From JANQPC01 sp039208375 (lineage in GTDB: Bacteria; Pseudomonadota; Alphaproteobacteria; Rhodobacterales; Rhodobacteraceae): DNA of 64,000 nt. Of the stretch, positions 54,441 to 62,557 are shown one piece after another; positions within the stretch are counted from its first letter, which is position 1; the number at the start of each line of letters is the position of its first letter. A program made the translations under genes and the position numbers. The DNA is taken from positions 1-64,000 of the forward strand of contig JBCCRC010000014.1 of the NCBI GenBank assembly GCA_039208375.1, read 5' to 3'. The notes beneath the pieces are model-generated. The model was not told the origin of the DNA. It saw nothing but the letters and a program-made list of their open reading frames with translations, and made no database searches.

Positions 54441-55064
54441 TCAGAGAAGCTTGTATTCGCGTGCCCTCTGGATGGCCTCGGCGGTTGTGCGGGCGAAGAG
54501 CCGCTCGCGCGCGGATTTGAGCCGCGCCTTCAGTGCGCTTTCCGAGATACCGAGGATCGCTGCGGCTTCGGCATGGCGGCTGCCGCGGGCGATCAGGCGC
54601 AGAGCATGGCGCTGCGCATCCGTCAGGCTGTCGGGCGGAGTAGATTGATCGTGCAAAAGCTGAACGGTGGCGAGGATCGTTTCGATCTCGCCATCGTCAA
54701 ATTCGCGATCGCTTCGCGCAAAGCCCCCAATGCTGCGCGAGGCCAGCGGCCCGTGAGCCACCGCGACGCCGTAATGCAGGCCGAACGAGGCGGCCTGATC
54801 GAGGATACCATTGGGATCAGCCATGCCGAGCGCGCTCCACCGGCATGCGCCGGTATGGGCAAAGCCCCACGCCACCACCGGATCGCTCAGCATATGCCCC
54901 TGTTCAGTGTAACGGGCAATCCAGGCCGGGTCGTAGGTTTGGATCATGATGTGCGCCGATGCAAAACGCACGTGAAGACCCAACGCATAGCCTGCTGGCG
55001 ACAGGCGCGTTAGCCGTGAGAGGCCAAGGTCTAGCGATGGAGAGTTTTGGGGCTCAGGCTGCAT
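54441..55064 (-). CDS. LuxR-type quorum-sensing regulator
   Basis: A 207-residue regulator. The start at ATG 55064 (MQPEPQ) with GGAG nine bases upstream is preferred to the in-frame ATG at 55097, because the latter would put the lux box inside the coding region. The autoinducer domain has the expected Trp48, Tyr52, Asp61 and Pro62 (YDPAWIARYTEQGHMLSDPV). The C-terminal LuxR helix-turn-helix is LTDAQRHALRLIARGSRHAEAAAILGISESALKARLK-type. It should bind the AHL made by its neighbour. Confidence 0.9.
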   Translation of the reverse strand: MQPEPQNSPSLDLGLSRLTRLSPAGYALGLHVRFASAHIMIQTYDPAWIARYTEQGHMLSDPVVAWGFAHTGACRWSALGMADPNGILDQAASFGLHYGVAVAHGPLASRSIGGFARSDREFDDGEIETILATVQLLHDQSTPPDSLTDAQRHALRLIARGSRHAEAAAILGISESALKARLKSARERLFARTTAEAIQRAREYKLL

Positions 55065-55087
55065 GACGCGGGACTCCGGTGCAAAGG

Positions 55088-55107
55088 ACCTGTCCATTTA
55101 GACAGGT
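55088..55107. promoter_or_regulatory. Lux box upstream of luxR-luxI
   Basis: ACCTGTCCATTTAGACAGGT has a perfect ACCTGTC/GACAGGT dyad and the 20-bp length of known lux boxes. It ends 24 bases from the ATG of the luxR gene, where LuxR-AHL binding could regulate the luxR-luxI pair. Being this close to the start, it could activate from a nearby promoter or block it. Confidence 0.75.
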
Positions 55108-55346
55108 TGCGCCGCAACTATGCAACTTTAAAGTGTATTTTGTCCACAGATACTATACCCAAGAGTGTTCAAGTTAGGATTATGCCGAAACTGAAACGTC
55201 AGAACATCACTTGTGTCCGTACGCTTCCAACGCCGGTTCGCCGGATCGTTGGCAGGTTTTTGGAGCAAAGCGCCACCGACGCCGGACAAGAGCTGCGAAT
55301 CAAAGCATCACTCAGTCTCGCAGCGTCGCAGGCCTCAAAACGGCAA

Positions 55347-55370
55347 CGGGCGCCCGATGAGGGGCGCCCG
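55347..55370 (-). terminator. Terminator after rplQ
   Basis: A perfect 9-bp stem CGGGCGCCC / GGGCGCCCG with a 6-base loop, followed on the minus strand by TTGCCGTTTTG. It is 29 bases past the rplQ stop and closes the ribosomal alpha operon ahead of the luxR promoter region. Confidence 0.8.
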
Positions 55371-55399
55371 ACCTAAGCCAACATACCGGCGAACCGCGG

Positions 55400-55822
55400 T
55401 TATTCCAGTTCCGCGGCCTCGTCTTCGGCCAGCCGCGCGCGGTCCGCGGCGCCTTTCGCCTCGGGGTCCCGATCAACAAGCTCGACGATCGCCATGGGGG
55501 CCATGTCGCCGTAGCGGAACCCGGCCTTGAGCACGCGCACATAGCCGCCGGAACGTTCCTGGTAGCGGGGCCCAAGCACGTCAAACAGCTTGGCCACATG
55601 GACATCCTGCTTGAGCCGCGAGGCTGCCTGGCGACGGGCATGCAGGTCGCCGCGCTTGCCCAACGTGACAAGCTTGTCGACGACTCGCTTCAGTTCCTTC
55701 GCCTTTGGCAGCGTCGTTTTGATCTGTTCGTGTTCGATGAGAGCGCCGGCCATGTTGGCAAACATAGCCTTGCGGTGTTCGTGAGTTCGATTCAGGCGGC
55801 GGTAACCGCGGGCGTGACGCAT
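55400..55822 (-). CDS. rplQ: 50S ribosomal protein L17
   Basis: A 140-residue protein beginning MRHARGYRRLNRTHEHRKAM, the L17 hallmark. The core LPKAKELKRVVDKLVTLGKRGDLHARRQA and GYVRVLKAGFRYGDMAPMAIVEL are present, with an acidic C-terminal tail. It is the last gene of the alpha operon. Confidence 0.97.
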   Translation of the reverse strand: MRHARGYRRLNRTHEHRKAMFANMAGALIEHEQIKTTLPKAKELKRVVDKLVTLGKRGDLHARRQAASRLKQDVHVAKLFDVLGPRYQERSGGYVRVLKAGFRYGDMAPMAIVELVDRDPEAKGAADRARLAEDEAAELE

Positions 55823-55903
55823 CTTCTTTACTCCGATTTATGCTTTGTCCGGCGACCCATGCGTGCGGGCCGCTCTCCTTGGGGCGGTATGCCCGGATGG
55901 TAT

Positions 55904-55926
55904 GCCGGGCCGTCAGATGGCCCGGC
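55904..55926 (-). terminator. Hairpin between rpoA and rplQ
   Basis: A perfect 8-bp stem GCCGGGCC (55904-55911) / GGCCCGGC (55919-55926) directly past the rpoA stop. It could reduce read-through into rplQ or stabilise the mRNA. There is no U-run. Confidence 0.55.
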
Positions 55927-55932
55927 GGATTC

Positions 55933-56949
55933 TCAGAACGAATCCTCGAACTTCTTCGCGAGATCTTCGATATTCTCCGGCGGCCATTCTTCGACATCCA
56001 TGCCAAGGTGCAGGCCCATGCCCGAGAGCACTTCCTTGATCTCGTTGAGCGATTTGCGGCCGAAGTTCGGCGTGCGCAGCATCTCAGCCTCGGTTTTCTG
56101 GATCAGATCGCCGATGTAGACAATATTGTCATTTTTCAAGCAGTTAGCCGAACGCACCGACAGTTCTAGCTCGTCGACCTTCTTCAGCAGAAGCGGGTTG
56201 AACTCTAGCCCGTCGTCATCAGCCTCCGAACGCGCCGACTCCGGCTCGTCGAAGTTGACGAAGATCGAAAGCTGATCCTGCAGAATGCGCGCCGCATAGG
56301 CCACCGCATCGTCGGGTGTAACCGATCCATCGGTTTCCAGCTTCAGCGTCAGCTTGTCGTAGTCCAGAACCTGGCCTTCCCGCGTCGGCTGCACGTCATA
56401 GCTCACGCGCTTGACGGGCGAATAGATGGCGTCGACCGGAATTAGCCCGATGGGCGCATCCTCGGGGCGGTTCTTGTCCGCTGCGACATAGCCCTTGCCG
56501 GTATCCACCGTCAGCTCGATGAACAGGTCTGCCCCGTCATCGAGGTGGCAAATCACGTGTTCCTTGTTCAGAATTTCGATGCCGGCGCTTTCCGAGATAT
56601 CGCCGGCCGTGACCACAGCGGGGCCCTTGGCGGAGATTGACAGCCGCTTGGGGCCTTCCACGTCCATGCGGATCGCCACGCCCTTCAGGTTCAGCACCAT
56701 GTCTGTGACGTCTTCGCGCACACCGGCGACCGACGAAAACTCGTGCAGCACATTGTCGATTTGGATGCTGGTAATGGCAGCACCTTGGAGCGAGCTCATC
56801 AGGATCCGCCGCAGCGCGTTCCCGAGGGTCAGCCCGAAACCGCGCTCCAGCGGTTCGGCCACCACCGTTGCCTGGCGCAGCGGGTCATTCCCCGGGCGCA
56901 CGACAAGCTGCGAAGGCTTGATCAGTTCCTGCCAGTTCTTGTGGATCAT
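55933..56949 (-). CDS. rpoA: RNA polymerase alpha subunit
   Basis: A 338-residue subunit. Start ATG 56949 (MIHKNWQELIKP). The N-terminal assembly domain (LERGFGLTLGNALRRILMSSL) and the C-terminal DNA-binding domain (DELELSVRSANCLKNDNIVYIGDLIQ, RTPNFGRKSLNEIKEVL) are both complete. Confidence 0.97.
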   Translation of the reverse strand: MIHKNWQELIKPSQLVVRPGNDPLRQATVVAEPLERGFGLTLGNALRRILMSSLQGAAITSIQIDNVLHEFSSVAGVREDVTDMVLNLKGVAIRMDVEGPKRLSISAKGPAVVTAGDISESAGIEILNKEHVICHLDDGADLFIELTVDTGKGYVAADKNRPEDAPIGLIPVDAIYSPVKRVSYDVQPTREGQVLDYDKLTLKLETDGSVTPDDAVAYAARILQDQLSIFVNFDEPESARSEADDDGLEFNPLLLKKVDELELSVRSANCLKNDNIVYIGDLIQKTEAEMLRTPNFGRKSLNEIKEVLSGMGLHLGMDVEEWPPENIEDLAKKFEDSF

Positions 56950-57069
56950 GCGTGTCTCCTCAATTCCAGCGCGACGCCCATGTCCAAAAGCGGCACGCAC
57001 CCGAGGGTTCCAAATGGCGGGGCTGGGCCACGGCGCATCGCGCGCGCCCCAGCGACATTCAATTCGTCG

Positions 57070-57459
57070 TTAGACGCGGCGACGCGTTGGCGGGCGGCAG
57101 CCGGTATGGGCAATCGGCGTCACATCGCGGATCGACGTGATATTGAAGCCAACAGCGGCCAGCGCCCGCAGAGCGGACTCACGGCCAGACCCTGGGCCCT
57201 GCACTTCCACTTCAAGGGTTTTCACCCCGTGCTCCTGCGCTTTCTTGCCTGCGTCTTCCGCAGCCATCTGCGCGGCATAAGGGGTGGATTTGCGTGAACC
57301 CTTGAAGCCCATCGTACCGGCGGACGACCACGAGATCGCATTGCCTTGAACGTCAGAAATCAGGATCTTGGTGTTGTTGAAGGACGAATGAACATGCGCC
57401 ACACCGGCAGCAATGTTCTTGGAAACCTTCTTCTTCCCACGGCGGGTATCGCGTGCCAT
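57070..57459 (-). CDS. rpsK: 30S ribosomal protein S11
   Basis: A 129-residue protein with GVAHVHSSFNNTKILISDVQGNA and the C-terminal DVTPIAHTGCRPPTRRRV, both invariant for S11. It lies between rpsM and rpoA as usual. Confidence 0.97.
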   Translation of the reverse strand: MARDTRRGKKKVSKNIAAGVAHVHSSFNNTKILISDVQGNAISWSSAGTMGFKGSRKSTPYAAQMAAEDAGKKAQEHGVKTLEVEVQGPGSGRESALRALAAVGFNITSIRDVTPIAHTGCRPPTRRRV

Positions 57460-57474
57460 CGGTTCTGCCCTCCC

Positions 57475-57843
57475 TTACTTCTTCTTGCCGGCGATCGGCT
57501 TCGCCGGGCCCTTGCGGGTGCGGGCGTTGGTGTGGGTGCGCTGGCCACGCACGGGAAGGTTGCGGCGATGCCGCAGGCCGCGGTAGCAGCCGAGGTCCAT
57601 CAACCGCTTGATGTTCATCTGCACCTCGCGGCGCAAATCACCTTCAACGGTGAAGTTCGCATCGATGTGTTCGCGGATTGCGAGCACTTCGGCGTCGCTC
57701 AGTTCATTCACCCGACGGGCGCCATCGATGCCGACGGCTTCGCAGATCTGATCGGCAGACGACCGGCCGATGCCGGTGATGTAAGTCAGCGCGATCGGAA
57801 CGCGCTTGGCGGTGGGGATGTTAACGCCGGCAATACGTGCCAC
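57475..57843 (-). CDS. rpsM: 30S ribosomal protein S13
   Basis: A 122-residue protein. The GTG at 57843 is chosen: it gives MARIAGVNIPT and has AAGGA eight bases upstream, whereas the TTG two codons earlier would add two residues. Core motifs are YITGIGRSSADQI, LMDLGCYRGLRHRRNLPVRGQRTHTNARTRKGP. Confidence 0.96.
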   Translation of the reverse strand: MARIAGVNIPTAKRVPIALTYITGIGRSSADQICEAVGIDGARRVNELSDAEVLAIREHIDANFTVEGDLRREVQMNIKRLMDLGCYRGLRHRRNLPVRGQRTHTNARTRKGPAKPIAGKKK

Positions 57844-57995
57844 GTGCAATGTCCTTTCGTCGCGAGCCCGTGGTTCCAGGCCCTTTTTTCACAACGGAAG
57901 CCCGAGGCTAGTTTGCCACGGGCTTGGTGGATTTTGGCAATTCTGCAAGGCGGGATGGCCCCGCATGGCTCACCGATTCTCAATTGAGATGGCGG

Positions 57996-58024
57996 TATTT
58001 ATGGCGTGGCGCACGCGCCGTCAA
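57996..58024 (-). promoter_or_regulatory. Sigma-70-type promoter of the alpha operon (rpsM onward)
   Basis: On the minus strand TTGACG (complement of 58019-58024) and TAAATA (complement of 57996-58001) are separated by exactly 17 bases. It stands about 150 bases upstream of rpsM, in the gap after the NADAR gene, and would let the rpsM-rpsK-rpoA-rplQ unit be transcribed on its own. Confidence 0.6.
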
Positions 58025-58089
58025 GGCCGTGTCAAGGATAATCTGATCCCCCGCCCCGTCCGGCCGAAGCGCGGCCGCTGAAACAGCAA

Positions 58090-58542
58090 CTAAAGCGCCG
58101 GGGCCCCGACCGCGCGCAGGCTGTCGCGCACCTCCATCAGGATCTTTCCAAGGGTATTTCGGCCAGTCCCATCCTGCCCGCCGCCCCAGAAGTAGTCATG
58201 CGGCGCGTTCTCGACGATTTCCTCAGCTCCGGTATTCAGCAGCAGGGCACGCAATGCGGGGTGAGTTGCAAACTGCTGGCGCACCGCCGCCTGCATGACC
58301 TCTACCTTCACGGCCTCCCAATCCGATCGGATGGGGAGCTTCCGGGTAAGGCCGAGAGCCTTGGCTTCTTTCGGGCGATCCGCACGCCGGATCTTTTCGC
58401 GGTACGCCGCATCTTCGAATTTCTGTGCCTGGAAGTAATGCTCAACGGTTGGCCACCATACCCCGTCCATCTCGATGCCAAAGGGCGCAAAGTTCGAGAA
58501 TTCCGAATAGGCGTCGGTTTGACCATAAAAGTAGATCGTCAC
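58090..58542 (-). CDS. NADAR-family (DUF1768/YbiA-like) protein
   Basis: A 150-residue single-domain protein starting with GTG 58542, overlapping the adk stop (GTGA). Family motifs are clear: YSEFSNFAPFGIEMDGVWWPTVEHYFQAQKF and, at the end, YFWGGGQDGTGRNTLGKILMEVR. Members hydrolyse N-glycosidic bonds: some remove ADP-ribose from guanine in nucleic acid or act as antitoxins of DarT-like toxins, others act on early riboflavin intermediates. No DarT-like toxin is adjacent. Its place within the adk ribosomal cluster is unusual. Confidence 0.9.
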   Translation of the reverse strand: MTIYFYGQTDAYSEFSNFAPFGIEMDGVWWPTVEHYFQAQKFEDAAYREKIRRADRPKEAKALGLTRKLPIRSDWEAVKVEVMQAAVRQQFATHPALRALLLNTGAEEIVENAPHDYFWGGGQDGTGRNTLGKILMEVRDSLRAVGAPAL

Positions 58543-59120
58543 CGCCCGTTCAGCACCGCCGCGATCGCCTCGCCGACCGCATCGATCTCCCCCAAGCCAT
58601 CCACGCTCCTCAGCTTGCCCTTTGCGTGGTAGTAGCCGATCAGAGGCGACGTCTGCTTGTAGTAGGCCAGGAGCCGCACCTTTAGGCTTTCGGCATTGTC
58701 ATCGGCGCGCACGGGCTCACCTGCTGCCGCCGCCTCCTTCGCGCGGTTGACGATGCGGTGAACAAGCGCCTCATCATCCACCTCCATCGCGATGGCAGTA
58801 TCAATGGCGCTGCCCGTCTTCGCCAGAAGCGCCTCCAGCGCATCGGCTTGAGCCAGCGTGCGCGGGAACCCGTCGAAGATCACGCCACTGCCGGTATCGC
58901 CCGCCAGCCGTTCTTCGATGAGGCCGATCACGATCTCGTCTGTCACCAGATCGCCGCGCGCCATCACTTCGGCCACGCGATTGCCCATTTCCGTTCCTGA
59001 GGATTTCGCGGCGCGCAGCATGTCCCCCGTGGAAAGCTGCACCATCCCGCGTTCGTCCACCAACCGGCGCGCCTGGGTTCCTTTTCCGGCTCCAGGCGGG
59101 CCGAGAAGGATTATGTTCAT
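58539..59120 (-). CDS. adk: Adenylate kinase
   Basis: A 193-residue kinase with GPPGAGKGTQ (P-loop), LSTGDMLRAA, GFPRTLAQADAL and the short-lid form (RADDN instead of a zinc-type lid). It interconverts AMP, ADP and ATP. It is coupled to secY by a 4-base overlap. Confidence 0.96.
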   Translation of the reverse strand: MNIILLGPPGAGKGTQARRLVDERGMVQLSTGDMLRAAKSSGTEMGNRVAEVMARGDLVTDEIVIGLIEERLAGDTGSGVIFDGFPRTLAQADALEALLAKTGSAIDTAIAMEVDDEALVHRIVNRAKEAAAAGEPVRADDNAESLKVRLLAYYKQTSPLIGYYHAKGKLRSVDGLGEIDAVGEAIAAVLNGR

Positions 59121-60472
59121 CGTCGAGCTGTCCCCCTCTTGCCGCGACGTTTACCGCGCAGCTGAGACTTCTCGATAAGGCCTTCGTATTGATGTGCCAA
59201 GAGGTGGGATTGGATCTGCTGCACTGTGTCCATCCCCACAGACACGATGATCAGGATCGATGTACCGCCAAAATAAGCCGTGATCGCCAGTTCGGTGCGC
59301 ACCATTTCGGGGATCAGGCAAACAACAGCAAGATAGACGGAGCCCGCCACCAGGATCCGCGACACCACGTAATCGAGATACTCTTCTGTCTTCCTCCCCG
59401 GCCGGATGCCGGGGATGAAGCCGTTCTGGTTTTTAAGGTTCTCGGCCACGTCTTCCGTCTTGAACGAAACGTTGGCGGTGTAGAAATACGTGAAAAAGAT
59501 GATCATGCCCGCAAAAAACAGCAGGTAAAGCGGTTGACCCGGCCCGAAATAAGCAAGGATTGTCGACATGATCGGCCCGGTCTGCTGGCCTGAGAAAGTA
59601 CTTACCGTTGTGGGTAGCAGCAGAAGTGACGACGCAAAAATGGCCGGGATCACGCCCGCGGGGTTTACTTTGATCGGCAAGTGGCTCGATCCGCCATCAT
59701 AGACCTTCATTCCTACCTGGCGGCGCGGATACTGGATGTGGATCTTTCTCAGCGCCCGTTCCATGAATACCACGAAGATCAGGGTGGCAATGAGCATCCC
59801 CGTCACCCCAAGGATCACGGGGGTGGAAAGCGCGCCCGAGCGGCCGCTTTCGAAGAATTGCGCGAAGGCGCCCGGCAATTCGGCAATGATCCCCACGAAG
59901 ATGATGAGCGAGATCCCGTTGCCGACGCCCCGCGCGGTGATCTGTTCGCCGAGCCACATCAGGAACATCGTGCCGCCCACCAGCGTGATCACGCAGGCCA
60001 CCCGGAAGAACCAGCCCGGATCGGTGACCAGTCCGCCCGACTCAAGGCTGACAGCCAGTCCATAGGCCTGGAACGTGGCCAGAAACACCGTGCCGTAGCG
60101 GGTGTACTGATTGATTTTCATCCGACCCTGTTCGCCTTCTTTCTTCAGCTGCTGAAGCGAGGGAACCATCGCGGCAAGAAGCTGCACGATGATCGAGGCT
60201 GAGATATAGGGCATGATACCGAGGGCAAAGATGCCCATGCGGCTGATCGCACCGCCGGTGAACATGTTGAGCACGCCGCCGAGCCCCGCTGCCGCCTGCT
60301 CCATAAACGCGCGAAGCTCGTTACCGTCGATCCCCGGCACCGGGATGTAGGTGCCGATGCGGTAGACGATCAGAAGGCCGATGGTGAAGAAGATGCGCTG
60401 ACGTAGTTCCGTCGCCTTGCCCAAGGTGGACCAGGAGACGTTGGCCGCCATTTGCTCTGCAGCAGATGCCAT
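59117..60472 (-). CDS. secY: Preprotein translocase subunit SecY
   Basis: A 451-residue channel protein with ten membrane segments. Start ATG 60472 (MASAAEQMAANVSWSTLG). Typical blocks are RIGTYIPVPGIDG, GIMPYISASIIVQLL and YTRYGTVFLATFQAYGLA. It forms the protein-conducting pore of the Sec system. Confidence 0.96.
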   Translation of the reverse strand: MASAAEQMAANVSWSTLGKATELRQRIFFTIGLLIVYRIGTYIPVPGIDGNELRAFMEQAAAGLGGVLNMFTGGAISRMGIFALGIMPYISASIIVQLLAAMVPSLQQLKKEGEQGRMKINQYTRYGTVFLATFQAYGLAVSLESGGLVTDPGWFFRVACVITLVGGTMFLMWLGEQITARGVGNGISLIIFVGIIAELPGAFAQFFESGRSGALSTPVILGVTGMLIATLIFVVFMERALRKIHIQYPRRQVGMKVYDGGSSHLPIKVNPAGVIPAIFASSLLLLPTTVSTFSGQQTGPIMSTILAYFGPGQPLYLLFFAGMIIFFTYFYTANVSFKTEDVAENLKNQNGFIPGIRPGRKTEEYLDYVVSRILVAGSVYLAVVCLIPEMVRTELAITAYFGGTSILIIVSVGMDTVQQIQSHLLAHQYEGLIEKSQLRGKRRGKRGTARR

Positions 60473-60581
60473 AGTGCGGGTCTCTACTTTTTGGGCGCAA
60501 CGCCGGCATGGGCCCATGCCGACGGCGCGTCTTGAAAGCCTGGACTTGGATGTAAGGGGCGTAAGGGCCCCTCACAAGCGC

Positions 60582-61055
60582 TTAATCAGCAGACGACGCA
60601 GACGTGACCGTGAGTGACCCGCCTGCCTTTTCCACCGCCTCGATGGCCGATTTCGAGGCGCCGGTGACGTTAAGGGCCACTTTCGCCGAGAATTCGCCCT
60701 TGGCGAGCACGCGCACGCCGTCAAGCTTGCGGCGGACGAGGCCCGAGGCCACGAGCGCATCCTCGGTGATCTCGGCCTTGGCATCGAGCTTCTTGGCGTC
60801 GATGAATTTCTGCACCAAGCCCAGGTTCACAACGGCATATCTCTTACGGTTGGGCTTGTTGAAGCCACGCTTTGGCAGGCGCTGGTAGAGCGGCATCTGG
60901 CCGCCCTCGTAGCCATTGATTGCCACGCCCGAACGGGATTTCTGACCCTTGATCCCGCGCCCGGCGGTCTTGCCCTTGCCCGAGCCCGGGCCGCGGCCCA
61001 CACGTTTGGCGCGCTTCGATGCGCCAGGATTGTCCCGGAGTTCATTCAGTTTCAT
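60582..61055 (-). CDS. rplO: 50S ribosomal protein L15
   Basis: A 157-residue protein starting at ATG 61055 (MKLNELRDNPGASKRAKRVGRGPGSGKGKTAGRGIKGQKSRSG-type N-terminus of L15). The upstream extension is not part of L15. It is the first gene of this cluster here; the usual upstream neighbour rpmD is absent. Confidence 0.95.
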   Translation of the reverse strand: MKLNELRDNPGASKRAKRVGRGPGSGKGKTAGRGIKGQKSRSGVAINGYEGGQMPLYQRLPKRGFNKPNRKRYAVVNLGLVQKFIDAKKLDAKAEITEDALVASGLVRRKLDGVRVLAKGEFSAKVALNVTGASKSAIEAVEKAGGSLTVTSASSAD

Positions 61056-61369
61056 GTCGCTTCTCCTTGCCGGATGCGGCCCCCAGCGACGGGAGCGGCC
61101 GACCACGGCGTTTCTTGGTGTTTGAGGCGGCCCTATCGGCCACCGGCGGCGTATAGGAGATTGGCGGGAGCCTTGCAAGGCTTCGCGCTATCCCTAGCCG
61201 CCGTTAGGGCAATGCGAGTGACCGCTAGTATTAAGGAATGGCTGTTCGGCGGGACAGAGTTGCGCTTTGCTCATCTCGCGCCAAAGTCTGTTTCTAGAAA
61301 TCGACTGCGTCCAAAGAACAGTCATTTGCGTGAGCAACAGAAGCGATTGATTTTTGGAAAGAAATGCCC
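61056..61369. other. Leader and intergenic region before rplO
   Basis: About 310 bases upstream of rplO and downstream of the exported hydrolase gene. It should contain a promoter for rplO-secY-adk, but no hexamer pair stood out. A 12-bp palindrome GCCTTGCAAGGC lies at 61170-61181. No gene is visible. Confidence 0.45.
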
Positions 61370-61394
61370 GCCCCCGGCGTTTTTGGCCGGAGGC
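61370..61394 (-). terminator. Terminator after the exported hydrolase gene
   Basis: On the minus strand a 9-bp stem (GCCTCCGGC with GCCGGGGGC, one G-U wobble) and loop CAAAAAC, followed by GGGCATTTCTTTC. It is 34 bases past the stop of the hydrolase gene. Confidence 0.55.
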
Positions 61395-61428
61395 ACAGTT
61401 CCTTTGGATAGATCGGACGAAAGCCTCC

Positions 61429-62442
61429 TTAAAGGTCAAGACCGAACGCAATTGCATCAATGAGCTGCCCATGCACAGCGGCACGATCAGTGCCCTCCGG
61501 ATCTGTGCAGATCGGGTCGTCCTGTTCCTCTTCAAGCAACGCGGCGGCACCCGGCTTGCAAGTACCCAGAAACGTAAAATGGTGGGCCGGCGAAATCTCG
61601 AGGTAGGAGGCCTCAGGCAATCTGTTTGCGAGGTCATTACCATCCGGCCCGACGTCCGCGGCGGCGAGCCTGTCGACGTCACCAAGGTTTATGAGAGTAA
61701 TCCCTGCCAAAGCGCCCTGAAGCGACTTCGGATCAACGGCGCCACCGAAGCCGGGATCAACACTCACGGCCCGTGAGATGCGCGGGTCGCGCGAATCCGC
61801 TTCAAAACCGGCGTAGTCGGCAAACCGAACTCCGCCAAGATGGAAAAACGCGCAATCAGCAGCATCAGGGCCAGTGCTGCAGTTTGCGTCTTGAGCCGCA
61901 CCATCGAAGCGAACACCAGCGAGGCCGAGAGCGGTTGCCCCGCCCAACGAGAAGCCAACGACGCCAATCCGATCTGGATCGATGAAGGACGCAAAGGCCG
62001 GGTCTGCGAGGACCATATCGAGCGCCGTCGTCAGGTCATTCGCACGCGCTTCCAGATCAACCGAGCGGCGTGGAGAACTGTCTCCACTTGTTGAGCCCGG
62101 ATGGTTCACCGCCAAAACAATCGCCCCGTTTTCAACAAGACCGTTTGCCAGCCATCCCAGGCTATCGGCGTTGCCGCCAGACCCATGGGACAGAAGGACA
62201 AGCGGGTGCTCTCCCTCCGCGATGGCCGGGCCGATAAACGCGAAGGTCGGCTCAAAGATCGGCCCGTCTCCAACGGGCGCGCGATAGGTGGCGTTTGCTG
62301 CCGGATACCAAACAGAGGCGGCAATTGGGCGGGCGCGGTGATCCGCTTTCAGATCGAACCGGTCGTAACCGGGCAGCATCTCGGCGGCGACAGGAGCCGC
62401 TTGGGAAAGAGCAAGCATGGCGAGAAGGGCAAGGCGTTTCAT
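61429..62442 (-). CDS. Exported alpha/beta hydrolase (dienelactone/PAF-acetylhydrolase-like)
   Basis: A 337-residue protein with a signal peptide (RLALLAMLALSQAAPVAAE), start ATG 62442. It has the oxyanion stretch LVLLSHGSGG, the nucleophile elbow GFSLGGAT (Ser165), and a likely catalytic His in SPAHHFTF. The overall plan resembles platelet-activating-factor acetylhydrolase-type and dienelactone hydrolase-type proteins. It is divergent from the AraC-type gene, 115 bases away. Confidence 0.82.
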   Translation of the reverse strand: MKRLALLAMLALSQAAPVAAEMLPGYDRFDLKADHRARPIAASVWYPAANATYRAPVGDGPIFEPTFAFIGPAIAEGEHPLVLLSHGSGGNADSLGWLANGLVENGAIVLAVNHPGSTSGDSSPRRSVDLEARANDLTTALDMVLADPAFASFIDPDRIGVVGFSLGGATALGLAGVRFDGAAQDANCSTGPDAADCAFFHLGGVRFADYAGFEADSRDPRISRAVSVDPGFGGAVDPKSLQGALAGITLINLGDVDRLAAADVGPDGNDLANRLPEASYLEISPAHHFTFLGTCKPGAAALLEEEQDDPICTDPEGTDRAAVHGQLIDAIAFGLDL

Positions 62443-62557
62443 GGGAACCTCCGTTTTTTGAACGCTTGCCACGTGATGTGCTGATGGATTTGATTTTCCG
62501 CGTCCTGTTTTCGGGATTCAGGTCGTCACAATCCGGATTCTGGACGATAGTCCTGCC

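Noticed and set aside
55108..55376. Plus-strand open frames between luxR and rplQ
   Set aside because: They cross the rplQ terminator hairpin, lack a credible start and show no domain.
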